Shown here: positions 14,309 through 26,158 of the stretch, piece by piece
How the letters are laid out: each line of letters starts with the position of its first letter
Position numbering within the stretch: the first letter of the stretch is position 1
Assembly (NCBI GenBank): GCA_963277665.1
Contig: OY728136.1
Location: 1,977,300,576-1,977,364,575, forward strand
DNA length: 64,000 bases
Reading direction: 5' to 3'
DNA from: Viscum album
Lineage: Eukaryota; Streptophyta; Magnoliopsida; Santalales; Viscaceae
The notes under the pieces: model-generated
Told to the model about the DNA's origin: nothing
Databases searched by the model: none
The model's input: the letters and a program-made list of their open reading frames with translations, nothing else
Translations under genes and position numbers: made by a program

Positions 14309-14380
14309 TAGTGTATCATAAAACACATGACATCGAATAAATTAAAAAGAATACTTGTCATAAAATCTCGGGGTGTTACA

Positions 14381-14630
14381 ACAATTCCCTTAATCTACCC
14401 ACTCATATAGGAACAATCTGTGTTGAGTTTTAAGCCATTACTAGGAGGGGCCCAATTCACCCATCGACCCAGAGAACTCATCCCTGGAGCTGGTTTGTTG
14501 AAAAAACAATAATGATTCTGAGAAATTTTACCACCTTTGAGCAAGGAGCACAACTACATCACCTAGGGTATCTCTCTTAACTATAAGTATAAAATTTAAT
14601 TTTTCACACTAAATCATGTCCAATTTTAAC
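14381..14630. other. Short segment between two LTR relics
   Basis: About 250 bp separate the lone LTR from the Athila leader remnant. On the minus strand, 14400-14470 reads WAPPSNGLKLNTDCS followed by decay. This resembles the start of the plant RNase H domain found in LINE-type elements, where a W-PP-G-KLNTDGS pattern is common. It is too short to prove, and the rest of the domain is not present. Confidence 0.3.
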
Positions 14631-14708
14631 CTATAAACCGTTCACGATTTCGGTGCCCTGATAATGTGTATAGTAGCACTTGGGTCGAATCCTTGGAAAT
14701 GATATTTT
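14631..14708 (-). other. Second Athila leader and primer-site remnant
   Basis: This segment lines up with 24017-24094, the leader and primer site of the Athila-like element, at roughly 75-80% identity by eye (both contain aatgtgtatag.agcac..gggtcgaatcc). It lies on the outer side of the left LTR, where a single element should end. It implies that the left LTR was once followed by another internal region. Confidence 0.6.
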
Positions 14709-16517
14709 TTAATAGTTGATTGTTTTTAATTGATTGTATTTTGAATGGGGGTTTAGTTTTCATATCTTAAATGAAGTGATTAATGGTTTGTTTTTTATTT
14801 AACAATTTGATAAATATTGGGGTGATTATATTATTAGGGAATTAAGCTTGTGATATCCTTGATCTTTGCTTTATATTGCATTAAATTAACACCCACTTCA
14901 CAAGATGACGTTGATTGGAATTCCTAAGTGTTAAGGCTTTAATCCAAGCCTTAACTTAACTTTGAGTTCTAATATCAATCATTACATGTTGATATTATTA
15001 TATTTATGGTTCCAATAATCCATGGAAAAAACATGTCAAACAAAACAATTCATTAATCCATGACATGTTAAGTCCAACATACACATTGTTAATTTGAAGG
15101 ATATTCATCGAACAAATACTCTCAATAACTTAACATCCCTTAATTTTGACTCACCCCAATGAGATATTTACTCATACTTTAAGAAGATTAGTAATCAAGT
15201 TTATTATATTTATTATGATTAATTAATAAGATAATAAAAATAAATTATTAAGAAATGATTTGTGCGCCAAAAACACACACAAATGGTAAAGAGAATTAAA
15301 TATGTACTTTTGATTGAATGAGAAAGAAAAACAAGGTAAGTAGGTTCAACTGTATTTAAACTATTTTAAGATCATTAATATTATTTAATATAAAAATAAT
15401 AATATATGATGAATAAGAAACATGTATTTAAATTCAATTAAAAATAAAACAAACTTACACATTTAAAGTTAAGAATGGAAAAGAACATGAAAACAAAGCG
15501 ATGAGGAAGGGAATCTAAAGTGAAAACTTGAGTATGTATGGTCATCCCAAGCCTTTGGAAATTATTTCTTCATGCCAATGTATTCTCTTTTCTTCTCAAA
15601 TATCAATACCTTGCAAGGAAAATATGGGGTTGTATTTATAGCCCAAGGAGGTGGACTGTTTGCATTCCAAATCTTCCCCTCCACTTGCATTGCCAATTTG
15701 ATAAATTAGACAGCTAAATATCCAGATATGATCATATTAGAAGTTATAGATATGGATCTACTCTGAATAATAATGAATTTTCAAGTCCATTGGACTTAAT
15801 TAGTCGATGTTATGGCGGTTTTATTAAACAATGTTAATCTGTGAATTTCAATCCGTAATTTTTGAAGGTAAATTTTTTAATGTGTTTTTTAATTGGAAAA
15901 TTCCTTCAAATATGAAAACTTTATTCAAAAATTTAGGTCATATATATCTCCTCTTTTACAATAAAAAATATCATCTTTAATGGATGTTGCTATCAGGAGA
16001 AATGGCAATATTGGTGTGATGAATTTAATTCCCATACAGAATGGTGGGCTGGATTTAAATGCATCATTTGGGACCCTTTTTGTAGATTTGGGACTTGAAA
16101 TTTTTGTAAAATATGAATGGTATTGTACCCCAAATTTTGGGGTATAATCAACAATTTTATACTTCTATATTGGGCCCAGTAATTCAATCTTCATGGCTGA
16201 TCAGTTTTCTTCATCGATTCTATGAGCCTTCTTGTGTGGTCTATATAACCCTTAAAATGATATAATTGGACAATTATTACTTTTAATGATATGTTGGAAA
16301 TTAAAAAAGGAATCCTAAAAAATAGGAACCATGCAATTTAGATAATTAGGGTGACAGTTATAATTAGAATAGTAAAATGACTCAATTGGACTACTTCAAA
16401 TAATACTCAAAAATTATATTTAGTATTAAAACATGAGTATCTCACACCAATTATGAAATTTTACATAAAATTTTCTAAAAGAAGTATAAAAAAGTTATGA
16501 ATAAATTAATAACATCA
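14709..16517 (-). repeat. 3' LTR of the Athila-like element
   Basis: This copy is homologous over its whole length to 24095-25904. Shared landmarks are the tttttaattgattgtattttga stretch near the left end, a TATA box, an internal stretch at 15975-16080, and a right end at gttatgaata...catca. Both copies are about 1.81 kb. Canonical TG...CA ends and a target duplication are not clear, so edges are approximate. Confidence 0.75.
15633..15641 (-). promoter_or_regulatory. TATA box in left Athila LTR
   Basis: The complement is CTATAAATA, preceded by gggctataaatacaacccc-like sequence. The matching position in the other LTR (25019-25027) also keeps a TATA-like motif, which supports a real promoter relic. 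Confidence 0.55.
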
Positions 16518-18329
16518 AATAATCCACACTCAGTCTTATGAATGTCCCCATTTTCAAAAAAAAACATTACTAAATCATTCTCACTCACCAACAAATATTA
16601 AAATTTTGTTTTCCCCAATCAGGGGAGGATTAGACCATTTAACTCATCCATATTGAATTTCATCACAAATTTTTATCGAAATAATATTCCAAAAACAATT
16701 CATTTTTCATGCTTAAATTTAGAAATGGAAAATGTAGGCACTCAAAACTCACTTCTCTCAATATGATAAAATTTTCATTTCGGAGGTTCACTCATTCACC
16801 AACAAAAATAAAAAATCTTAGAGTTTGAAATATATCTTAGCTTCCATTTCCTATCCTAAAGTGCACAAGAATAAAGATGAATTTTTAAGGGTTTTTTCTT
16901 TGGATATGTGATGGTAGGAATATTATGTCCAAGAGAGAGGAGAAAAGGGGTAAGACATCTGCATGGGTAAAACAATGCACAATTTTTTAAAAATAAAACA
17001 TGGAAGTAAAAGGAAACACATATTGAAAAGGGAATTATTGTTTAAACAAAACCCAAGATATGAAGAAAAATTTAAGGGGGTGATAAGATGAAATATTTAA
17101 AAAACACAAAACTTCTCCCAATGACATAAGAATATATAATGAAAGTGTTCTTTTTTCTTTTATTTTCTTTTTTTTTCTGGATTTTTTCAAATGTTGAACT
17201 TGAAATAAATCTTACACTCATCTCCCAACCCATGATTAATCTCCACATGACACTAATTGTAATAGTTATAACAAGATAAAAGGTTGAGAAAGAGTTATTT
17301 TTTACCCACTCAAGACACAACCCATTTTTTATGTTTTTTTTATTTTTTTCAATTTTTTTTAACACTTTTAAATAATATTTTCAAAATTACATAAATGAAA
17401 ATACATTCCCCAAATATCACTAAATGAAAACCTTTACCCCACCCTAAAATGGATGTTTTCCCTCAAGCATATGATAACACATTGAAAATCAATAAAAACA
17501 CCCAAAAATAAAATTCATTCCCGCACACTTAATTTTTAATAAATAATGAAATATAAATCCATGTAGATATTTGGTGGGATAAGGTATTGGCCTTTTAATG
17601 TGGCTATCAAAGAAATGGTTTTCATAGGCTCAGAGGGTTTTTCAAAATAAAGATTAATGTAAGGGTAATGTGAGTCTATTTTTCTATTTTGATTATCATG
17701 ATGTTCAAAAAATACCTATATCCTATTAATGCAGACAAAATTAGAAAATTCAACTCGAATGTCCATAAACTCAACACTCAAAATCTGGGGTGAAAACTCA
17801 CATTTTGAAAAGATAGCCATATGTGTCCTTGGAATGAAAGCTAATTTTATTCCTCGTGGTTGGGGAAGAACCATTTTCCAAATCTCAAACCGGGCATTCA
17901 AAAGTTGTTAGTTTTGATAAAATATTATTTATCCAAATTAATGATGAAAATAAAAAAATTAGATTAAAATATGTCTTTTGACTCCTCAAAATGGTTAGAA
18001 AAAATTTCAAAACTAGATGGTGAATAAGTATGACTCTTTTTTTGTTTTTTTTCACTTTTTTATATTTAGATTTTAGTTTTTTTAAATACACACTCACACA
18101 AAAGAGTAATAGAAAAAAGGTTTTGATGAAGAAAGTGGTAGAAAAATGAAAAAGAGAGGAAAAAGAAGAAAAAGGGGGAGAGATAAAAGGAAGGAGAAGA
18201 GATAACAAGGGAGTTAAAGGGAAAGAGGTGCCCCTTGGTTTGGATTTGGTGGCTTACCATCTCCATCTGGTGGTGGGTTAATGGATGTTGTGAATCTGAT
18301 TTTAGACGAGGTGGTTCCCAAGATGTGTG
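16518..18329 (-). other. Athila 3' non-coding region
   Basis: This lies between the pol end and the 3' LTR. In complement, near 17519-17545, it has ttaagtgtgcgggaatga. This resembles the AAGTGTGGGGG motif found downstream of pol in Athila/Tat elements. Open frames of up to 107 codons over T-rich or purine-rich tracts look compositional. I see no convincing env-like gene. Long T runs lie at 17150-17180 and 18035-18060. Confidence 0.5.
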
Positions 18330-19545
18330 TCCTATCATGGTGATGCTTTAACTGATGTCCATTAACCATGAATTTCCTTTTGGAAGAGGGTTCCTAGACT
18401 TGCACTACACCAAATGGGTAAACATGAGAAATAATAAAAGGACCTTCCCTAAAATAATTAATCTTACCAGGGTGAAGAAAAAATTGAGAGTTGAAAAGAA
18501 ATACCTTTTTACCTTAATTGAATACCTTTATTAGGATGTGTTTTTCATTGAGTACCATATCCTTTTCTTTGTACATATTGTAATTCTCATAGTAATCAAG
18601 TTTAATCTCCTCCAATTTAGTTAACTGCAAAAAAAATTCTTCAACAGATTTTTTGCAATCAAAATTATAATTTTTCCCATCCCAAAATGACTTATGTTGG
18701 ATTTCAACTGACAAATGATGTAATTTACCAAAAACTAGCTTAAAAGTAGACATCCCAATGGGTGTTTTCTAAGAATTAAGATAAGCCTAAAGTGCTTCAC
18801 TATGTCTCTATGACTAGTCTTTTCTGGTGGGCTTAACAATTCTTCCAAGCAGTCTTTTCACATATCTATTAGAGAGTTCAGCCATTCCATTGGTTTGGGG
18901 GTGATATGCAGTTGATGTTTTATGGAAAACACCATTCTTATTCAAAATAGATTCCATGAATCTATTACAAAAATGGGTTCCTAAGTCACTAATCAAGGCA
19001 CGAGGATCTCCAAATCAGTGGAAGATGTGGATTTTTTGGAACCCACTACCAATATGTGAATCATCATTTCTAGTGGGTTTGGCATCAACCCGCCTAGAAA
19101 CATAATCAACCTCAAAGAGAATGTATGATAATCCATTAAAATGGGTAATGGTCCCATGAAATCGATGCCCCAAACATCGAAGATCACACAAAAGATTAGG
19201 GTGTTTGGGGGAATTTCATTTCTTTTGGAAATTGTGCCAAAAATTTGGCATGTGGGACATGATTGACAGAACTCAAGTGAGTACTTAAAGAGTGAAGGCC
19301 AGAAGAATCTAGAGTCTAGGACCTTTCGGGAGTTCCTTTGTGGTCCAAAGTGGCCACCACTAGGCATTGAGTGAAAAAATTCTACGATGGAGGAATTTTC
19401 ATCTTTATCAACACATATCTTAATTACCATGTCAGCCATAGTTTTCCAAAGTTTATTTTCTTCACAAAAATAGTATTTTGATTCAATTTTCAAAAGCATT
19501 TTTTGTTCTTTTAAAAAAATTTCAGGAAAAAACACCATAAACCAA
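18330..19545 (-). pseudogene. Athila integrase, decayed
   Basis: Minus-strand translation in several pieces. The zinc-binding part at about 19240-19400 has GGHFGPQRNS and CQSCPTCQ. The first catalytic Asp is in WGIDFMGPLP near 19165. The second is in ISDLGTHFCN near 18970. The catalytic Glu is in YHPQTNGMAELSNR near 18870. A C-terminal part at 18514-18753 keeps PIGMSTFKLVFGK, and a tail with IRNP-like context runs to 18330. The three acidic residues are still present, but a frame break near 18993 and stops elsewhere destroy the protein. The usual product cuts and joins element DNA into the genome. Confidence 0.85.
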
Positions 19546-19559
19546 GTAATTTACATTTG

Positions 19560-20110
19560 GGGAATACCATGTTGACTTTGGAGTGATAGATGCAAGGTGC
19601 TCAATGGGGAATTCAAGATCATTGATTTTTTAATGATAAGAATTATAAATTTTACTTAGATGACCAACCATATTGTTCACTTTTCCTGGTCTATCTTTTA
19701 TTTCAAGGTCAAACTCTAAGATCATTAGAATCCATCTTATTATCCTCAGTTTGGAATCACTTTTCATGGTTAAGAACTTTATAACAGAATGGTCTGTGAC
19801 GATGATGATTTTGGCACATAAGAGATAGGTCTAGAATTTATCTAAGGAAAAAACCCTTGCAAAAAGTTCATTTTCAATCATAGTGTAGTGAGATTAAGAT
19901 TCATCCAATGTTTTTGAGGGGTAATAGATGACATGAGGAATTTTTTCTCTTTTTTGACCAAGAACAGCCCCAAAAACTCTATTAGAAGCATCACACATTA
20001 ACTCAAAGGGTAAAGACCAATCTGGGGGTTGGACTATTAGGTCAGATGTAAGATCAGTTTTGAGTTCAATGAAGTCTCTCTTGCAAACCTCATTTAAATG
20101 TAAAGTGACA
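19560..20110 (-). pseudogene. Athila RNase H, decayed
   Basis: Minus-strand pieces read LPFELMCDASNRVFGAVLGQ, then SHYTMIENELFARVFSLDKF, then VTDHSVIKFL and RWILMILEFDLEIKDRPGK. These follow the RNase H domain of Athila pol, including the Asp, Glu and TDH catalytic positions. Stops interrupt the frame. The enzyme normally removes the RNA strand from RNA/DNA hybrids during reverse transcription. Confidence 0.8.
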
Positions 20111-21058
20111 TCATTTTTGGGAAACCGAGTGTGTGGGGGTGGGGGTCCTTATGACATTGTGGATGAATTGATAATAGAAATTGGAATGGAAGAGGAATGA
20201 ATAGATTTCTAGAATAGAAGTGGGTCTAGGAAGTGATTGGATCACTTCAATTTTGGTAGGATTAACTTTAATACCATCTTTTGAAACTATTTTCACTAGA
20301 GAAATCCAAATTTCAACCATGAAGTGGCATTTTTTGAAATTTAACACAATGTTACACATGAAACACTTTTGAATGACTAGAGAGAGTGAATTCAAGAAAA
20401 ATTCAAAATACTCAACATAAATGGTAAATTCATCCTTTAAGATTTCCATGAAGTGTTCAATGAATTTAGAAATGATACTCATCATACACCTATGGAAATT
20501 TGTAGGAGAATTGAAAAGGCCAAAATCCATCCTCCTATATGCATATGTTTTAATGGGGAAAGTGAACGTAGTCTTTTCTTGGACATTGGGTGCCATTGGG
20601 ATTTGAAAATAGTCGGTGTATCTATTAAGAAAGAAATAATGTGAGTTTCTAGATAATCTTTCTATATTTTAATCAAGCAATGGAAGAGGGTAGTGATATT
20701 TTCTTGTTTCAACAATAAATTTACTATAGTCGATGAACACACGCAATGTGTTCTTCACTCGAGTTGTGACTTCCTCTGCATATTCATTTGTGATAACAGT
20801 TATCCCACCCTTCTTAGGTACAACATGATTTGGACTGACCAATTCACTATCATAAATTGGGTAGATAATACCATCTTGAAGAAGCTTTATGGTCTCTTCC
20901 CTAACTACCTCAAGTATGATTGGATTGAGTTCTCTTTGTTGTTTTCTAACTGGTTTGGATGATTCCTCAAGATGGATGTAATGCATGCAAAGGGAAGGGT
21001 TGATTCCTAGTATGTCATCTAGGGTCCAACCTAAGGCATTTTTATTTTCCTCTAACAC
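20111..21058 (-). pseudogene. Athila reverse transcriptase, decayed
   Basis: Two open pieces cover the domain. The first (20669-21058) has the fingers region with PVRKQQRELNPIILEVVREE, VPKKGG and VFIDYSKF. The second (20111-20596) has EKTTFTFPIKTYAYRRMDFG and the palm. The catalytic box, FMDD in relatives, reads LKDEF here, so the second Asp has become Glu. The thumb (KCHFMVE) follows. A gap with a frame break between 20597 and 20668 separates the halves. This domain copies element RNA into DNA. Confidence 0.85.
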
Positions 21059-21268
21059 CTAAACAAGTTTTAACTCCTCAGTTTTAGTAAGTTAAGTATA
21101 GATAATGATAGGATAAGAGTGGTCATGGAAAAGGAATGCATATTTCAGGTGTTTAGGAAGAGGTTTCAGACCAGTCTCATCATTCATTTGTGGGTTAGAT
21201 AACTCAGGAATATAGGAAGGGACTTCAGTTGGTTTTGATTCATTTTCTTTAATACTATCCCAGGTGGA

Positions 21269-21890
21269 TCAATAGAGATCAGAGTTTATGTGGGATTCAA
21301 GAGATTTTTTAAGATCCTCTAGATTGATAGAGTTTATGAATGATAGGTCTGCATCAACTTCTCCATTTATAACATGTTTAATTATGGTACAGATTTCACC
21401 AAATACTCTCTCATTTGAACATGATGAAGATGATGTAATGGGGTTCAATTGACTCTCAGAAGTTTTCTCAAAATCATGGATTGATAATTTTGAGTGATCC
21501 TCATATAGGTATTTCATGGCATGGAAAATGTTTAACTTGGCCAATTGGTCACCAAATTCAATGGATAATATGATATAATGGACATAAATCTTGGTTCTCA
21601 CTATCATTATAAATGGTGTTCCTAGAATTAAGGTAGATTGATAATATTTCCTCTCACATTCCATGTCAAAGAAATAGAAATCAGCAGGGAAGATAAGGTC
21701 ATTCACCTAAACAAGGACATCCTCGATTATACCCTCAGGACTAGCAATGCTTAAATTGGCCAATTGAATGAAAACACCCATTGTATGTAAAGGATGAAGA
21801 CCAAGGAAGGAGAATATGTATTTGGGCATGACATTAATTAAGGATCCTAGGTCTATGAGTGCATCATCAAAGTTGTAACTTCAAATTTGG
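21269..21890 (-). pseudogene. Athila protease region, decayed
   Basis: The active-site segment near 21829-21870 reads ALIDLGSLINVMPKYIF in complement, matching the D-L-G-A-S-I-N-V-M-P type of Athila aspartic protease with Ala replaced by Leu. An open piece at 21269-21706 continues with NDLIFPADFYFFDME and STLILGTPF, the conserved downstream part. The enzyme would cleave the Gag-Pol polyprotein. It is broken by stops between the two pieces. Confidence 0.75.
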
Positions 21891-21959
21891 CATGGAAACT
21901 TAAAGGTCCCTAGATATTTGCACTTTATAGTAATAGAATATTGGGTTGAAACATTTTCT

Positions 21960-23720
21960 ATGGTCCTAATTTTCCTCTTATGGTTCGACAATTCCTATGA
22001 AACAGGGCATACTTATGGATTTTTTCAATAGAATCTAAGAGGGGAATGTTGACTTCAACATGTCTAAACATGTTGAGCACTTTATGATTGGGATCAAAGG
22101 ACATTCTTGTCATTGAAATAGCTTGAGTAAAATTAATGGGGTTCTTAAGTGGAATGGAAGGAAGTGAGGGAATGAATTAAAGTTTCTTTTCTAATTTCAT
22201 TTTATTTTCATTTTCCAGGTTAACATTTAAAGGGGAGTTGGAGGACTCATCATGAGTCATAGAAATTTTCTTTCCTGATCTAAGTGAAATTGCAACAATA
22301 TTACACTTGGGTTTGGATAAAGGTTGAGCTAGGATTTGGGTAGAATTTTATTTTTATTGATAGATCATGTGGGAAGAATGTTGACCAATTTGGGATTCAA
22401 TATTTTTAAGGCTATAATGGGTGAAGGTGGAATGATCTTCCACTGCACTTTCCCATGGTTTCTTGGAAGAAGAGGCTTGTCCTGAATTGGGATTTCCTTG
22501 ATTTTGGTTCTTGGGAAAGTGATTGTATTGTCTTTCGAATTGTGAAGGCTCATTAGGATAGTGGAATCTAGGAGGAGCAATAGTAGGATTGATCCTTTGA
22601 GGTTGACGAACAAAATTTTAAGGTTTTTTGAAGTTTCCAACACCTTGACCATATTGGAATTGGTTTGGTTTTTGAGGAGGGAATTAAGGGGGATGAGAAA
22701 TGAGATTACCATACCTCAAGACTTGGTTAAAGGTAGAAGATAAGGGCTCAAAGTGGGGTTGGTTGATGTTTCTAATTAACTGACCTAATTGTTGAGGGTT
22801 GGTGTTCCTATGAGAATATGCTTAATTGAGCTCCATTAGTCCAGATGAATCAAATGGATCCTCTTGAAGTTGTGGACATGTGTCAGTTGGATGAGATAAG
22901 GAGCTATAGATTCTACAATTCTTGATAGGTCCAAGGAACAGAGACTATAGAGAAGATGAGGTTGGGGCTTTGGCTGCCACAGCTAGTTGTCGCACAAGAC
23001 CTATAAGTTCACTCATCCACTCAGTCATCATGTTGGTCTCTACAGATTGATTCTCTTGGACTTTTATTACTTGATAATGTTCTAGAGTATGGAATTTTTG
23101 TGTGTTTTCATCCATGTTTCTTATGAGATCTCTTGCAGTTGCATGATTTTTATCAATAAGATCACTGCCATATGTGGCATCAATGAGAGTTCTCTCCATA
23201 GACAATAACCCATCATAGAAGTATTGGATCAATAATTTCTTATGTATTTGGTGGGGTGTGAAGTTTGAGACAAGATTTTTGAACCTCTCCCAGTATTCAT
23301 GGAGTGACTCATTGGGGAATTCTAAGATACCACTTATTTATTTTCGGAAGTAGTACGAGAAGAAGGAAATAATTTTTCTAAGAAAAGTCATTTCATGCCA
23401 TTCCATGTGGTTATAGAACTAGGAGGGAGGTTTTAGATCCATGACATGGAAATGGTATCTAGGGAGAAAGGTAATTATCGGAGTTTTATTTGTTCCTTAG
23501 AAACTCATTGAGGGTTTATGGTAGAGCACACCACTTGGAAATATTTAAGATGAAGATGTGGATCCTCACCGGCTAGCCCGTAGAAATGAGGATGAAGATG
23601 AATCATACCCTATTTGAGTTCGAAGTCATCCTCTATGTTTAGATATTGAATTAAAAGGGGTTGAAAATTCATATCTGGGGCAGCCAGTTCTTTAAGTGTT
23701 TGTCCCCTAGGATTAGCCAT
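21960..23720 (-). pseudogene. Athila gag, decayed
   Basis: The start codon is at 23718-23720 in complement. The N-terminus reads MANPRGQTLKELAAPDMNFQ, a pattern typical of Athila Gag. A stop follows after about 33 codons. Downstream pieces match Athila Gag: ITTWNGMK..FLEKLFP, SLHEYWERFKNL, and LIQYFYDGLLSMERTLID in the open piece 22945-23232. A late AISLRSGKKI segment lies near 22270. Gag forms the virus-like particle. Many stops and frame breaks are present. Confidence 0.8.
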
Positions 23721-24075
23721 ATCTCATTAAATTTGTTGTACAAGGACTGGTTCATGAATGATTTGATTGTCTCTTATGTTCCTCTTATTTTGGCAAAGAG
23801 TTATCTATATTTTAGGGTCAAAAAGATCTGAGTGGTTTTTTGGGAGTCTACGGGGCATTCAGATATAATTTCAAATAAAGAGAATTATGGATTTTTCTTT
23901 GTGTTTTTTTCATTTCTTTTAAAAAAATCATTGTTTTTTTACAATAAGTAACAACTAATGCTACTTAATGCACTATCCCTAGAAAAATCACCATTTTAAG
24001 CATGAATAGTATTCTTCTATCGACCGTTCAAGGCTTCGATTCTCTGCTAATGTGTATAGCAGCACTCGGGTCGAA
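23721..24075 (-). other. Athila 5' leader
   Basis: About 350 bp lie between the primer site and the gag start, with a T-rich stretch at 23880-23940. No open frame is recognised. Its LTR-proximal 60 bp are also found on the far side of the left LTR. Confidence 0.6.
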
Positions 24076-24092
24076 TCCTCAGCAACGATACT
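24076..24092 (-). other. Athila primer-binding site (Asp tRNA type)
   Basis: The plus strand TCCTCAGCAACGATACT matches the complement of the Athila primer site TGGCGCCGTTGCCGGGGA at 11 of 17 positions, and all six mismatches are C-to-T or G-to-A. It lies next to the right LTR, where the 5' primer site of a minus-strand element must be. Confidence 0.7.
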
Positions 24093-24094
24093 TT

Positions 24095-25904
24095 TTAATA
24101 GTCTACTATTTTTAATTGATTGTATTTTGATTAGGGGGCTTGTTTGTACAGCTTAAATTAAGTGATTAATGGTTGATGTTTGATTTAAAAATTTGATAAA
24201 TATTATGGATATTTCATTATTAGTTAGTTAATTTTGTGATATCCTTGAGATTTTCTTTATATTACACTAAATTAATACCAACTTCACAAGATGATGTTGA
24301 TTGGAATTAATAAGTGTTAAGGATTTAATCCAAGACTTAACCTAAATTAGGGTTCTAATCTTAATCAATAGATGTTGATGGTAGGGTATTAATGGTTACA
24401 AAAATCCATTTAAACCACACGTTAAACAAAACAATTCATTAATCCATGACATGTTATGTCCAACACACATAATGTTAATTTGAAGAATATTCATTGAGAA
24501 AATACTCTCAATAACATAACATAGAAAAATTTTGACTCACCCCAATGAGAGATTTACTCATCCATTAAGATTAGTATTAATCTGGTTTATTATATTTATG
24601 ATGATGAATTAATAATAAAAGAAAAATAGAGGGATAAGAAAATAGTTGTGTGCCGAACACACACACAAATGGTGAAGAGAATTAAATATGGATTTTTGAT
24701 TGAATGAGAAAGAAAAGAAGGGAAGGGGTTAAAATGTATTTAAACTATTTTAATACCATTAATATTATTTAACAGAATGATAATAATATATGAAGAATAA
24801 GAAACATGTATTGAAATTCTATTGAAAAGAAAACAAACTTACACAGTTAAAAATAAGAAGAACGGAAAAGAACATGAAACAAAAGAGAGAAGGAAGGGTG
24901 TCTCGAGTGAAAAATTGAGTAAGGAAGCTCCTCCAAAGCATTTTGAAATGATTTATTCATGCCAATATATTCCCGTCTCTTCTAAAATTTTAACCCTTTC
25001 AAGGAGAATAGGGGTTTGTTTTTATAACCCAAAGAGGTGGACTGTTTGCATTCCAAATATACCCCTCCATTTTCATCACCAATTTTAGAAATTAGATAGC
25101 CAAATATTGAGATATGATCTTATTACAAGTTGTATATATGGATCTTATCTTTCTACTTTGACGGTTGGTCAACCATTGGACTTAAGTATCCAAAGTTATG
25201 GTGGTTTTATTAAACAATGTTAATCTTTCCATTTCAATCCATACTATCTCCAAGGAACAATGTGAATGGGTTTTTAAATAATAAGATGCCTTGAAATCCA
25301 AACACTTTATTCAAAAAAATAATCTTTCTATATCTCCTATTTCACACTACAAAATATTAACTCTAATGGATGTATTTATCAGGAGAAATGGCAATATTGG
25401 TGTGATGATTTTAATTCCCCGACAGAATGGTGGGATGGATTTAAATGCATCATTTGGGCCCCTTGATAATGGAGTTGGGACATTAAATTTTTATCAAATA
25501 TGAATGGTATTTCTCCACAAATATTTGTGTATAATAAAAAATTTTGGACTTCTATATTGATCCTAGTAATTCAATCTTGATTTTTGTTCTCTTTTCTTCA
25601 CAGATTCTATGAGCATTTTGTGTGGTCCATATGACCCTTCCAATGGCAGAATTGGACAATGGTTCCTTGTAATGATATGTTGTAAATTGAATAAGGAATC
25701 CTAAAAATAAAGAACCATGCAATTTGGATAATCAGGGTGAGAGTTATAATTAAAATTTTAAACTAACCCAATTGGATTACTTAAAATAATGCTCAAAAAT
25801 TATATTTAGTATTAAAACATGAGTATCTAACACCAATTATGCACTTTCACTTGAAATTTAATAAAGGGAGTATACAAAAAGTTATGAATAAATAAATATC
25901 ATCA
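24095..25904 (-). repeat. 5' LTR of the Athila-like element
   Basis: Partner of 14709-16517 (see there). The left edge follows the primer site. The right edge is where homology ends, after atatcatca. The open frame at 25291-25503 lies wholly in this LTR and reflects the conserved internal stretch, not a gene. Confidence 0.75.
25019..25027 (-). promoter_or_regulatory. TATA box in right Athila LTR
   Basis: The complement is TTATAAAAA in ggttataaaaacaaacccc context, at the place homologous to the TATA box of the left LTR. This is the 5' LTR, so it would be the element's promoter. Confidence 0.5.
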
Positions 25905-25977
25905 CACACCCATTATTTATTGATTCCTTTCATCCTATAAGGTCTAGAAAACTGAAGTAAATGTGACACTATGAATT

Positions 25978-25982
25978 TTCCT
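25978..25982 (+). other. Left target-site duplication TTCCT
   Basis: TTCCT lies directly before the left LTR and again at 37463-37467 directly after the right LTR. The perfect 5-bp match fixes both ends of the Tekay-like element. The 73 bp before it (25905-25977) hold nothing recognisable. Confidence 0.95.
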
Positions 25983-26158
25983 TGTAAAGACCCATAAAAT
26001 TCAAGGGAAATTTTTTATTAATTTTCTTTGGAATTTTACAAGAGCATGGTTTCTGACGGCACCTGATTATGAGGCCCAGAGTGCCCGGAATCATTTTCCG
26101 AAGTTTGGCTCGGGTACGTTCAGTGAACGAACGAGCGGGAATTTCTAACATTTGAACC

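Larger units (their letters stand above)
10001..14380 (-). repeat. Lone 4.4-kb gypsy LTR, minus orientation
   Basis: The plus strand begins tgtagagacccgaag and ends atctcggggtgttaca. In complement this is the common plant LTR layout TGTAACACCCCGAG at the start and GGGTCTCTACA at the end. No protein domain was found inside, and no internal direct repeat suggests a second LTR within it. A TATA box and a short tandem array lie inside in the expected orientation. The flanking five bases (aaaac on the left, acaat on the right) do not match, so a simple solo LTR with intact target duplication is not shown. It abuts the gypsy-1 integrase and could be a later insertion or the 5' LTR of an internally deleted element. 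Confidence 0.65.
14709..25904 (-). mobile_element. Athila-like Ty3/gypsy element, about 11.2 kb
   Basis: Read from right to left, the order is 5' LTR, Asp-type primer site, leader, gag, protease, reverse transcriptase, RNase H, integrase, 3' non-coding region and 3' LTR. Protein similarity to plant Athila elements is clear throughout, especially the gag start and the phrases around the reverse transcriptase. The two LTRs differ at many sites, and every gene has stops, so this is an old copy. No target-site duplication was found. Confidence 0.8.

Noticed and set aside
17072..18208. Minus-strand open frames of 97 and 107 codons that might be an env-like gene
   Set aside because: Translations are dominated by Phe/Leu/Ser or Lys runs from T-rich and purine-rich tracts. 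No signal, cleavage or transmembrane pattern is convincing.
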